DNA from: Tritrichomonas foetus
Lineage: Eukaryota; Parabasalia; Tritrichomonadida; Tritrichomonadidae
Direction: 5' to 3'
Length of the DNA stretch: 64,000 nt
Assembly: GCA_001839685.1 (NCBI GenBank)
Contig: MLAK01000638.1
Span: forward strand, 1 to 64,000
The notes beneath the pieces were generated by a model. The model made no database searches. It worked only from the letters and a program-made list of their open reading frames with translations, and had not been told where the DNA came from. A program made the translations under genes and the position numbers. Of this stretch, positions 10,101 through 18,140 are shown piece after piece (position 1 is the first letter of the stretch; each line of letters opens with the position of its first letter).

Positions 10101-10181
10101 CATTGCAGCGCGAGCAGAGCTGGTCGAGAAAGAATCTTGACCATCTGTGCGAGATGAGGAGTCCGAAAGTGTTTCAAACAT
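7146..10181 (-). CDS. long coiled-coil protein, codon-biased (probably highly expressed)
   Basis: A 1011-residue protein, nearly all coiled coil (Gln/Ala/Lys/Glu heptads), with no signal peptide or membrane helix. Residues 1-30 are a Ser-rich head. The coiled coil is broken at two places that look globular. One is about residues 165-190 (VLQSGERFFNTK, then a Gln/Ala/Pro linker). The other is about 505-640, with Cys/Pro/Phe-rich sequence and two TIED motifs (TIEDVLPADAFRCPEF; TIEDFFKAND). The tail (about 930-1011) is also less coiled. Codons are strongly skewed to a C/G-ending set (AAG, CTT, GCC, CAA) compared with neighbours, which also creates long antisense ORFs. That bias suggests an abundant, perhaps cytoskeletal, protein, but the function is not known. 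The ATG at 10181 is immediately preceded by TTTCATT. Confidence 0.88.
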   Translation of the reverse strand: MFETLSDSSSRTDGQDSFSTSSARAAMKKQQLKELNNELMKENALLRSQFEEAVEITAQLQELHQKNQKLVAQVSSIQAEKEDLDHRLEISLATNRELTRKLNEEKRNHSQQNDTNINAMNNEIDKIREQAKAQLDSVLAELEKVKSVHEKDVLQQKTIVGRIDRVLQSGERFFNTKLSTVDELISFFERPVQQQVEAPQAAPAQLAQPQANAELEKRIKRYKNKLRNAQHDQAALQADLVKAQSDNYELTCDFKAKIADLQNKLSSYDDERQRIISQKDSQLAALQAQIEQLHSQVAQAKAQAEAQLLYPKSQTQYAAPQSATQGNTIPKPTKKQSNHDEIEKIGQLQQQVDILNEKLAAAQSKQEDTDHKLADTEQHNAQLKLQLEKARTEVSTLHTLKDSANKEIESLRAALHAKKAAQEPVQQPRPAPNVVKYQRVIEEQKNKILALNQAADKQRKVFEKQSHDLAQLNERLEEANAQTRKVAEDFQEYRQKVESKKPITIEDVLPADAFRCPEFDGPLSACVQKIANNPSLQPVTKLQSTFKAIQAHFGAQLRDLQRSLDETTKENQFLSNSFNKFIIDLSIAVTDQPTTIEDFFKANDGQKLLEQVAEFRVKFDDMKHQTDRLGEIVQRLGESGFGSAQDPVGQINEMKNQFALQSECLASKTSKLKKLRREYRDICQAHEALKTESAQRIDLLTQKVNKFTSQLSQCESQNNQLKSENNKLHNELLDATRRLNSTEEDYKKRESAAIAKVVLEHTEKINALTQKFNELSATYNDLVEDFNAQEEDVKKLEETVENLKRTLAARERENAELKRTIVANEAAAEERLETEKKQISDTYKGAIAELTEQCNKHRADVEKMAKEVADNEKQMAIIKNDCCLLKKQKIKIENEMKQLTAKVDRERKLMETNFTAKRIQYETEMTRKLTEDHQKYEQDKRRICGFAAEAFKLFFNANSTIDEKSYRNVIEQARDELTKLTKSDASVRRIVAARDNQTTEDAVAQVIMTSA

Positions 10182-10224
10182 AATGAAATGGTTAAACGTC
10201 TGTCTAATTTTAAACGAACGCTAC

Positions 10225-10235
10225 ATAAAAAGTTC
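10225..10235 (-). promoter_or_regulatory. GAACTTTTTAT element upstream of 10181 gene
   Basis: On the sense strand GAACTTTTTAT lies about 45-55 bp before the ATG. It matches the element seen before several other genes here. A CATT tract directly abutting the ATG resembles the trichomonad initiator (TCAYTW). Confidence 0.4.
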
Positions 10236-10784
10236 ACTCCAGTACTCAATTAACTTTTCAGTGTCATACATATAACAGTTTGTATGGATTTTGATCGAAT
10301 CCCTTTCAAAATATTGTGACTTTCCTCAAAAATAGAACGATAAGTTTACGTAAAGTTATCAAAATTATCAGTTTATCTTTTTTAAGCGTTATGAATAAAT
10401 TTTTGGGAGACAAACTATATTCCTCACACCTTAATATGATTGTATAGCAAATTTGAAACCATTTTTGGAGATATTAAAGTTCCTCAAAATTATTAAAATA
10501 TGAACGATTGTACGTTAATCCTTTCAATCATACGATAATTTATGATTATACGGATTCTTAGCAACATTTACTTGCTAGAATACGATTGTGCCCTGAAAAA
10601 TGAGACAATTTGATTTTTATGATATATCATAAATAAATGCAATTTAAATTCTAGAATGATTACAATTCATTTTCTCAAAGTATAAAAAATGTTCACATCT
10701 CACTTTTAGCGTAAATTTTTGCATCAATAGCACTATTTATTTCATTACCGTTTATTATTTAATTTTTTATTATTAAACGGAAAT

Positions 10785-11110
10785 TTAAGAATTATAATAA
10801 ACTTTTTGAATGACTTCATCATTCATTTCTGAAGGAATCTTTGAATCACGAACGAACTTTCTAATACTTGTTTCTGACCATTTATACTGTCACTTTTCAG
10901 GGGTTATTCAAATTGCTAAAATCACTAATTCGCTGATATCTCTTTCATTCAACATTTATATTTGTTATTTTTTTTAAGAACCTATGCATTTTAATAGAAA
11001 GATTTTGAGAACCAACTTTTTGTAACTCTAACTCTTCTTCAATCACCATATAGTATATTTGATTTCGCAATGACCAATGGTATTCTCACATTTGGATTTT
11101 TTCTAAACTT
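10785..11110 (-). pseudogene. decayed protein-coding gene fragment
   Basis: The minus strand reads as protein-like sequence in shifting frames. From about 11110 there is VRIPLVIAKSNILYGD. A frame change then gives MVIEEELELQKVGSQNLS and KMHRFLKKITNINVE. A second shift enters a 57-codon stretch (10955-10785) reading LNERDISELVILAI, stop, ITPEK, stop, then QYKWSETSIRKFVRDSK and EMNDEVIQKVYYNS, ending in TAA. Both internal stops are TGA, one base from CGA (Arg). The coding look across at least two frameshifts and two stops points to a dead gene. I do not recognise the family. The rest of the 10182-11693 spacer shows only AT-rich DNA. Confidence 0.55.
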
Positions 11111-11693
11111 AATTCTTTATTAAATATATAAAATGACATTTTACATCATAAATATTATGTAACAAAGATAATTTAAATAAATATTCTATGTAAATATATA
11201 ATATTCGTTGAGAGATAGGGTAATTTAATAAAATTACATGTTTTTAGACATAAAAAGTCATATAAAAATCACAAATAGAGTTATAAAATATTTGTTTATC
11301 ATTCAAATATTACGAAAACTGGATTTTAATGAATAAATAATTATTAAAACATTTTTTATTAATAATAATCCATTTTTTCTTTTTCAAAAATAAATACTTT
11401 TCAATTAATATGATCAATTTTTTCTCTATTAATAAATTTCTCATAAAATAGTCAAATCACAGCCACATTTTCTTTTTATTATTCTTTTATTCATTGTTTT
11501 CCACTAATTCAAATCAATAATGATAATCACCATTCATTACATCATGAATTCACTTAACATATGTCATTATACTTCATGCTGCAACCGTATGGGAAATATA
11601 GCATGTAGTAAATGGAACCTATTATGAGTTTGACAACATATTTCGAAATATGATGTTTTCATATAACATGTCCGGTTCCAATTCTAAAGAGAA
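11111..11693. other. AT-rich spacer
   Basis: This is very AT-rich DNA with long runs of A and T. I see no supported ORF, RNA or structured repeat. The last ~100 bp should contain the Rab promoter, but no clear AACTTTTT element is present there. Confidence 0.4.
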
Positions 11694-12296
11694 ATGAAAT
11701 CTTCTCGTTTTGAACGAAATGTCGTTCTCCTTGGATCTTCTGGTGTTGGCAAAACGTCAATAGTGACTAAATACACATCTGGTATTTTTGATTCCATGTC
11801 AAGTCACGCCACAGTAGGAGTTTCTTTTACTGCGCAAACTTTCATGGTGAATAACATTATGTTTACTATGAATATCTGGGATACAGCTGGACAAGAACGT
11901 TATAAATCACTTGCATCTATTTACTTTAAAGATAAAGATGCGATTATTATCATTTTTTCTTTAGATGCCAAATCAACATTTAGTGACATTAATGAATGGC
12001 ACAGTGAATTGAAGAAATACTATGCAAAGTTTCCTCCTATCCTCATTGTTGGAAACAAAGCAGACATCGAAGAGTGCAGCTTTGAAGTTGATTCAAAAAC
12101 TGCAGCAAAATTTGCCGAGTCAATTGGAGCAAATTACTTGGAAGTGAGCGCAAAAACTGGACAGAACATAGAAAAGCTATTCAATGATGTGGCATCGGCA
12201 CTAATCAATTCATCAGAAGTTCAGGATGCGGAGCAGCATGAAAAAATGATAAAGTTGACAGATTTTTCTGATGAAAACAAACAAAAATGTTGTTAA
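11694..12296 (+). CDS. Rab-family small GTPase
   Basis: A 200-residue Ras-superfamily GTPase with all five G motifs. The P-loop is GSSGVGKT (about 15-22), switch I is HATVGVSF with the effector Thr, G3 is WDTAGQE, G4 is GNKAD, and G5 is EVSAK. It ends in KCC, a di-cysteine tail for geranylgeranylation, typical of Rabs. The domain is full length and the catalytic Gln of DTAGQ is present. The RabF-like stretch GVSFTAQTF after switch I fits the Rab2/5/21 neighbourhood, but I cannot assign a subfamily. Rabs direct vesicle tethering on specific membranes. The gene is followed at once by a purine minisatellite. Confidence 0.95.
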   Translation: MKSSRFERNVVLLGSSGVGKTSIVTKYTSGIFDSMSSHATVGVSFTAQTFMVNNIMFTMNIWDTAGQERYKSLASIYFKDKDAIIIIFSLDAKSTFSDINEWHSELKKYYAKFPPILIVGNKADIEECSFEVDSKTAAKFAESIGANYLEVSAKTGQNIEKLFNDVASALINSSEVQDAEQHEKMIKLTDFSDENKQKCC

Positions 12297-12417
12297 TATT
12301 TGTGTGTTATAATAAATATAGAGTATTTCATTTTATGAATTGTTGTTTTTAACATGACATAATGAGTTTGGAGAATTTCATTGAAGACAATAAATAGTAT
12401 GATTAATTCGAAAAAGA

Positions 12418-12900
12418 TAAAATGAAAAAGAAGAAAATGAAAAAAAAGAAAATGGAAAAGAAGAAAATGGAAAAGAAGAAAATTAAAAAGAGGAAAATGA
12501 AAAAGAAGGAAATGGAAAAAAAGAAAATGAAAAAGAAGAAAATGAAAAAGAAGAAAATGGAAAAAAAGAAAATGGAAAAAAAGAAAATGGAAAAGAAGAA
12601 TATTAAAAAGAAGAAAATGGAAAAGAGGAAAATGGAAAAGAAGGAAATGGAAAAGAAGAAAATGAAAAAAAAAGAAAATGGAAAAAAAGAAAATGGAAAA
12701 GAAAAAAATGGAAAAGAAGAAAATGGAAAAAAAGAAAATGGAAAAAAAGAAAATGGAAAAGAAAAAAATGGAAAAGAAGAAAATGGAAAAAAAGAAAATG
12801 GAAAAAAAGAAAATGGAAAAAAAGAAAATGGAAAAGAAAAAAATGGAAAAGAGGAAAATGAAAAGAAAAATCAAACAAATTTATTCGAACAAAAAAAAAG
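12418..12900 (+). repeat. polypurine minisatellite, ~15-bp unit GAAAATGGAAAAGAA
   Basis: About 480 bp of tandem, imperfect 15-bp units. The plus strand is almost pure purine, broken only by the T of ATG. Variants differ by A/G exchanges, and there is a one-base phase change near 12664. That phase change shifts the putative plus-strand reading from MEKKK to ENGKE units, and the minus strand gives a Phe-rich ORF. Both readings are best regarded as by-products of the repeat. It lies between the 3' ends of the Rab gene and the minus-strand gene ending at 12916. Confidence 0.9.
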
Positions 12901-12915
12901 ACAGTAAGATCATCC

Positions 12916-13569
12916 TTACCGATTCAATCGAGGTGGACAGACTGTAAACGATGAACCAGTTTTAACAGGTCTTGTCGACTGTTGCGTTTCAGTGCTTCTT
13001 CCACTCTCTATGATAGTTTCACTTTGTGGTTCAGCATCATTTAGTTGTGCAATTAGTTTTTTCATTTCATTCAGCTCCTTTTGGAAGTAATCCTTCACTT
13101 CGCCAATTTTCTGGGAAAGCACAATAACCTGATCATCAAGACTGTCACACGATTTAGTAGTATTTTCTAGCATATTGTTGTTCACGCCTGTTGATACCCT
13201 TTCGAAGAGGTTATCGACATATGCTTTTGATGCCTTTTCGTAAAGAGTCCTTCTGTATGCTTTTTCGTCAAGCAATCTCTGGACGACACGAACAAGGGCA
13301 TAGATGGCCTCTTCATCCTGACCCTGATGGATGCATGTCAGGACTTGCTCCCAGTATGGCGCTAGAATGTTGCCTTTTGAACTCAGTGGATTAAGCGAGG
13401 ACAGAGTCGGAAGAATCATACTGCCATTTTGAGTTGCTTTCGATAACGATTGCGGTTGCGTGAGAGATGCGAGCTCTTCTTCGACTTGAGCTAATTGCAT
13501 ATTTATACTTTCTTCAAATTGCTTATATCGGTCTGCTGGATCTCTTTGATCATCGAGTGTTTCCACCAT
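12916..13569 (-). CDS. small helical/coiled-coil protein, unknown
   Basis: A 217-residue protein starting at the ATG reading MVETLDDQRDP; codons further upstream in frame have no ATG. Residues 20-40 and 140-175 are predicted coiled coils. Between them is a helical block (PYWEQVLTCIHQGQDEEAIYALVRVVQRLLDE) whose layout resembles helical-hairpin or microtubule-adaptor proteins, but I cannot name a family. The tail is Ser/Thr/Gln-rich and ends in CPPRLNR. The start is preceded by CTCATTTTTT about 5-14 bp upstream, which matches the trichomonad initiator pattern TCAYTW and would give a very short leader. Confidence 0.75.
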   Translation of the reverse strand: MVETLDDQRDPADRYKQFEESINMQLAQVEEELASLTQPQSLSKATQNGSMILPTLSSLNPLSSKGNILAPYWEQVLTCIHQGQDEEAIYALVRVVQRLLDEKAYRRTLYEKASKAYVDNLFERVSTGVNNNMLENTTKSCDSLDDQVIVLSQKIGEVKDYFQKELNEMKKLIAQLNDAEPQSETIIESGRSTETQQSTRPVKTGSSFTVCPPRLNR

Positions 13570-14123
13570 TTTAAAAAATGAGGAAATGACGAAAGAAATT
13601 ATGTGATTATTTGGACAATGACATTCAATATGCAACCAAATAATTTATGAAAAAGAGAAAAGATAATGATATTAACGTGCAAATATGATCAATTATTTCA
13701 CCTTGACTGGTGATTTGCGGGAATCACTATTAGCTTATATCTTGAGTTTCAAATTGCTATTTGCTTTTTTATATTTAGTTTTAAATTAATATATATAAGT
13801 ACTTAATTATAGTAGAAATTAAAAATAAAATTATTCAATTAATTATCTGGGTTACATATTGACTAATGTTTTTTAGAATGATACTATATACACAGATTAC
13901 TACAGTTGAATAATTCCTAAAAAACACATGATAAAGCTAAATAATCGGATGGACAAAAGATGGATAGATAAAATTTATTCTAGTAGGCTAATCATATGAA
14001 TGATCAAATACATAACTTTTATTTAATGACAGTTAAATAAAAACAGCCATTGAAATCCCATTTCTATATTAATATTTTTCGTCAAATTTCGTCGAGATTA
14101 GTTGAAATTGAATATCTTCATGA
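13570..14123. other. AT-rich spacer
   Basis: This spacer lies between the start of the 13569 gene and the end of the RCC1 gene. It is AT-rich with no ORF or RNA I can support. Confidence 0.4.
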
Positions 14124-15491
14124 TTATTTGTTTGCAAGTTGTTTCTTCAAATTTTCGTTTTCTTCCTGTAGTTGTCTGATTGTTTCCTTCAGTGTTTCAA
14201 TTTCATATCGTAAGTTTCTTACTTCATCCTCGTGCGGATCATCACCGAGGAAATATTGACGACCACGATGAATCAGTGATTCCATATCAGTCAAAACAAC
14301 AGAGGTTCCTGTACCTGCCCATGCTTGCGTAACTTTTCCTGATATATTGTTTGTTTGTTTCGGCCTGAAAACATCATCAGAGATGGTATCAAGCATAAGC
14401 TGGCCAACATCATTATGTCCACATGAAAGAAGTTTTCCTTCAGTAGTTACAATTAAAGAATGATCAATTCCAGCAGCTGCCGAAAGTGCGCGATTGGGCT
14501 CAATGGACACAATTTGAATAAATTCAATTGATTCGTCACACACGCCAATTCCAAGTTGACCTGAATCATTCGATCCTGCTGTAAAAACTCTTCCATCTTC
14601 AGTGATTGCAACACAATGTGCGCAATTCGCTGAAACACGTGCAAATTTATTTCCACGCATTGAAGAAATTTCAATGAATTTAGTGATTGCGTCTTTTGAT
14701 GATTGTTTAATAAGCGGATTCAACGAACCACTAGCATACAGCTTTCCTGAAAGAGAAATCGCAACAACAAAATCATCACCACAGTATACGTCAAAGACAG
14801 CCTCATTTAAATGAACACGCGTTGGTGAAACGTTTGGATTATCAGCTGAGAAAATAAAAATGTCTCCATTTTCATCAATTGCAACAGCTCGATCAGAACC
14901 ACCAGAAATATAAACTACTTTAGTTTCTAACCGATGAATGGCCGGTTTCTTATCATCACTATTTTGATGACAATAAATTAACGTTCCTTTTTCAGTCATA
15001 TACATTGTATAAATCATGCCACATTGAACGGAAACAAATTTGTCATATACACCGGGAAATTTCACTTCAGTTGCTTGATCATATTTTTTTCGATACAAAG
15101 TTCCAATCTGGAACTCCTCATCATCACCAGCAGCATAGGCACGGCCAGCTTTTGTGACATATGCACAATGAGAAAATCCAATTGAAAATGAAACAATTGA
15201 TCGTGGATCAATATTCATTTTTAAAGGTGGTGAGATGCATTGAAAAATGCCATCTTCAGTAGCTACTTTTTTGTTTGAAGCTGCTAGAAGTTGTCCTTCG
15301 TGATTGAATCCAGACGCATACAAACTCATTGGAATCTTGTTCTGAGCTAACAATTCAAATAGCCATTCAATTTCATTTTTTGAGGTAACTTTTTGATGAT
15401 TTTTATATCTTCCTTTGAAACTTTTTCTGATGATTTGCATATCATATTGAATGTTCATTGAATATTGAACCCTCTGTAATTTGTGAATCAT
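14124..15491 (-). CDS. RCC1-repeat (beta-propeller) protein with C-terminal coiled coil
   Basis: A 455-residue protein. From about residue 55 to 400 it carries RCC1-type units, recognisable by AxGxNxxGQLG-like sequences. Examples are ASGFNHEGQLLA, AAGDDEEFQIG, TAGSNDSGQLGIG and SCGHNDVGQLML, alternating with H-x-[VLA]-[AIL] blocks such as NCAHCVAITEDGRVF and GIDHSLIVTTEGKLL. These predict one seven-bladed propeller. Residues about 420-455 form a coiled coil (EVRNLRYEIETLKE...). RCC1 proteins range from Ran exchange factors to cytoskeletal and ubiquitin-ligase adaptors. This one is too divergent to call RCC1 itself. The ATG at 15491 is first in frame; the basic N-terminus (RKSFKGRYKNHQK) is unlike a signal peptide. 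Confidence 0.88.
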   Translation of the reverse strand: MIHKLQRVQYSMNIQYDMQIIRKSFKGRYKNHQKVTSKNEIEWLFELLAQNKIPMSLYASGFNHEGQLLAASNKKVATEDGIFQCISPPLKMNIDPRSIVSFSIGFSHCAYVTKAGRAYAAGDDEEFQIGTLYRKKYDQATEVKFPGVYDKFVSVQCGMIYTMYMTEKGTLIYCHQNSDDKKPAIHRLETKVVYISGGSDRAVAIDENGDIFIFSADNPNVSPTRVHLNEAVFDVYCGDDFVVAISLSGKLYASGSLNPLIKQSSKDAITKFIEISSMRGNKFARVSANCAHCVAITEDGRVFTAGSNDSGQLGIGVCDESIEFIQIVSIEPNRALSAAAGIDHSLIVTTEGKLLSCGHNDVGQLMLDTISDDVFRPKQTNNISGKVTQAWAGTGTSVVLTDMESLIHRGRQYFLGDDPHEDEVRNLRYEIETLKETIRQLQEENENLKKQLANK

Positions 15492-16088
15492 TTAAATTTC
15501 TATAAACTTTTGGCCGTAAGCATTTTTTATTCAGTATGATCAAAAAATTGATCAGTAATACAGAAAATCTTAGCTTACAGAGGTAATGCTGAATTTAAAT
15601 ATATGATTTAACCTAATAACATGGAATATTAATAATAGAAAAGAATTATAATATGGGATATTAATACAATTTTTCTTATTATTTTTTCAATGTATCGATA
15701 AATTATTGAAAACTGTCAGAATTTTTGTTTTTTTGAATTGATCACCCTCCGTGAAAACTTAATTTATTTGCTTCATGAAAAGTTTCCTGAACCTTGAAAT
15801 TGAATTAAATTGAGATTTCATTATGCCCTAGTAATTGTGAACGCTCAATAATTTTTTTTTATTGAATGATTATTTCATAATTCTTGAAAACATTTATCTG
15901 AGCTCTTTGTCTCTTCACAAGTATACATCCACCAATTAATATGATATTTGCCCCATAAAACATAATATAAATCATTTTGGAGGCAAGGAAACACAATCGA
16001 CTAAATTCCATCACAAAGAAAAAATTGCATATTTGGCATCAACTGTAAATTTGGTGTTTACATTCATTTATTTCAAACCTTCTTCGAG

Positions 16089-16133
<45 letters not shown>

Positions 16134-16463
16134 GGAATCATTGATAAAATTTTTTTCTCGAAATCTAGATAGTAATTATGATTTGGACACATATATGCAC
16201 AAGTTGATACCCTATATAATCTTTGAAGTCATTTTCTACAGATATGGAAAAAATTTATTATTTTAGATTTTTTATACATAACTAGCATCAATGAAGATTG
16301 ATTAAATATTGATTCGATTAGGATTACTTTCAAGTGTATATTGGCAATTTACAACATGTTTGCACATCATGGATTTTGTATAATTCATTAACAGAGTTGA
16401 TATTCAAATGAAATAGGAAATAAGAAAAATAAATTTGAGTTCAAAAATATTGTGATATATAAA
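15492..16463. other. AT-rich spacer with A41 tract
   Basis: About 970 bp without a supported gene. It contains the A41 homopolymer at 16091-16131 and, near 15529, a short TGATCAA/TTGATCA hairpin just upstream of the RCC1-protein gene. An ORF through the poly-A (poly-Lys) is an artefact of the homopolymer. Confidence 0.5.
16091..16131 (+). repeat. A41 homopolymer
   Basis: A run of 41 uninterrupted A. The sequence upstream has no protein-like ORF and I see no target-site duplication, so there is no positive evidence for a retroposed transcript. The true length may differ because of sequencing slippage. Confidence 0.9.
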
Positions 16464-17687
16464 TTATTTTTCAAACTTATTTGATTTTTCTCCTCTGTAG
16501 AAGTGTGTTGGGACAAAAGGCAACTTGCATACAGTCGCAGGATACATTCTGTTTCGAATTTGAATTTTGACTTGTTTATGCTTTTTCACACTGGCGTATG
16601 ATGATGGTACATAAGCCATAGCAATACCGATATTTAGTAGTGGTGAATGCGATCCACTTGTTATATGACCAATTTCATTCTTTCCTTCTTTATCAAATAC
16701 TTTACATTCACTTCTTGGTGGTGGCGCTTTACCCATCATTTTCAATCCTACTCTCCTATGTTTTTTGGCGAGTTTTCTATCTTTCAGTTCAGATACAATT
16801 TTATTACCTCCAACAAACGAACCATCCATTCTCTTTTTATCAACAAGCCATCCTAATGATGCTTCAACTGGTGTTGTTTCCTCATTCATTTCATGTCCAT
16901 ATAAACACAATCCACTCTCAAGTCGAAGTGAATCACGTGAACCTAATCCACCAAGATGAACTTCTTTATAACGTGCTAGAAGATCGGCTATTTTTACTGC
17001 ATCTTCAGGTTTGTCTATTCCAATTTCAAATCCATCTTCACCAGTATATCCTGAACGTGATGCCCAAATAGAAATTCCGTCAACTTCGAAATTCGTTGTT
17101 GTCATAAATGGTAATTTTGATAAACTGAAAGTTTTCATTGTTTGTGAGTATTTTGAAATCACATCATTCATAACATTTATCGCTTTTGGTCCTTGCAAAG
17201 CAAGAAGTGAACGACCTTCAAGCCATGTCAAGTCGGCTTTACCTCCTTCAGACTTGAAGATATCAAGTTGTTGACGAAGATGTTTATCATCTTTTGGACG
17301 ACATCCTGCATTTACGACAAGATATAAAACATCATCCTCACGTGATGCCACCATACAATCATCAATTATTCCACCTTTTTCATTTGTTATAACTGATAAA
17401 TGTGCTAAATTATCAGGCTTTTCTGGAAGTGACACTGGCATGACTCTTTCAATGAAGGCTTTCTTATCTGGTCCAGTAATAAGGTACTGTCCCATATGTC
17501 CTGTATCATATAATGTACATTCTTTACGGCATGCTAAGTGTTCTGGAACAAGTCCTTCAAATTTTACTGGCATTGCATATCCTGCATAATCAACCATTTC
17601 TCCTCCATTTGCAATATGAAAATCTGTTAGTGCGGTCTTTAACAATGATGCTGTATGGTCATGCCTACAAAAACTCGATGAGAGCAT
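16464..17687 (-). CDS. gcvT: aminomethyltransferase, glycine cleavage T-protein, organelle-targeted
   Basis: A 407-residue, full-length T-protein (EC 2.1.2.10). With tetrahydrofolate and the lipoylated H-protein it releases ammonia and makes methylene-THF. Family blocks are all present: MVDYAGYAMPV, LYDTGHMGQ, GGIIDDCMV (with the catalytic Asp), NAGC, LLALQGP, RSGYTGEDGFEI, AARDSLRLE-like SRDSLRLESGLCLYG, TTPVEASLGW, and C-terminal PFVPTHFY. The last closely resembles the animal enzyme. The N-terminus MLSSSFCRHDH is a short Ser/Arg leader before the mature start, as in trichomonad hydrogenosomal presequences. Targeting is inference. An 11-bp-arm hairpin and a GGAACTTTTTCAGG element lie upstream. 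Confidence 0.95.
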   Translation of the reverse strand: MLSSSFCRHDHTASLLKTALTDFHIANGGEMVDYAGYAMPVKFEGLVPEHLACRKECTLYDTGHMGQYLITGPDKKAFIERVMPVSLPEKPDNLAHLSVITNEKGGIIDDCMVASREDDVLYLVVNAGCRPKDDKHLRQQLDIFKSEGGKADLTWLEGRSLLALQGPKAINVMNDVISKYSQTMKTFSLSKLPFMTTTNFEVDGISIWASRSGYTGEDGFEIGIDKPEDAVKIADLLARYKEVHLGGLGSRDSLRLESGLCLYGHEMNEETTPVEASLGWLVDKKRMDGSFVGGNKIVSELKDRKLAKKHRRVGLKMMGKAPPPRSECKVFDKEGKNEIGHITSGSHSPLLNIGIAMAYVPSSYASVKKHKQVKIQIRNRMYPATVCKLPFVPTHFYRGEKSNKFEK

Positions 17688-17719
17688 TTTATCAAGGGAA
17701 TATTTTTTGTGTGATATCC

Positions 17720-17751
17720 TTCATCGTTTTGTGATATTATAAAACGATGAA
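17720..17751. promoter_or_regulatory. hairpin with AAAACGATGAA arms upstream of gcvT
   Basis: Inverted repeat TTCATCGTTTT / AAAACGATGAA with a 10-nt spacer, 33-64 bp upstream of the gcvT ATG. The AACGAT core in each arm resembles the Myb recognition element described in trichomonads (TAACGATA). A factor-binding role is inference. Confidence 0.45.
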
Positions 17752-17762
17752 AAATGACAAAA

Positions 17763-17776
17763 CCTGAAAAAGTTCC
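17763..17776 (-). promoter_or_regulatory. GGAACTTTTTCAGG element upstream of gcvT
   Basis: On the sense strand GGAACTTTTTCAGG lies about 76-89 bp before the gcvT ATG. It is one of the best copies of the recurrent upstream element. Confidence 0.45.
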
Positions 17777-18140
17777 ACTTTTTGATTCCTGCCACAATTG
17801 AATAATCATCATATTTCATATCATATCACCTTTGATTTCTTTTCAATGATAATGCCTAAAATTTGACAAGTCTGACAAATTTATACAATATCGCACATTG
17901 AAACAATTCAAAAATGATCATTCAAAATGATTACATCATATAAAATATTTTTTTATCTTAACATGATAACTTTTATCATTTGGTATGAATCCAAATATTT
18001 CCAAAACCAGTAATCCTATAGAATGGGAAATTTCTCGGTTAATAAGTATTATATTATAATAGCAATAAGAACATCATTATATTTAATTAATTTTTTTTAA
18101 AAAAAGTGTAAGAAAAAAATAGATAGAAACAACAACATAT

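Noticed and set aside
12293..12907. Long ORFs on both strands in the GAAAATGGAAAAGAA region (MEKKK-type and Phe-rich)
   Set aside because: They follow purely from the minisatellite; the plus frame changes unit (MEKKK to ENGKE) after a one-base phase shift, so no protein constraint is visible.
14124..15491. RCC1 (Ran exchange factor) identity
   Set aside because: The repeats are RCC1-like, but they are too divergent and carry a coiled-coil tail unlike true RCC1, so only the fold is claimed.
16091..16131. Poly-A as the tail of a retroposed gene
   Set aside because: No protein-like sequence or target-site duplication precedes it.
16033..16266. ORF with a poly-Lys run
   Set aside because: The Lys run is the A41 homopolymer; there is no supported start and no domain.
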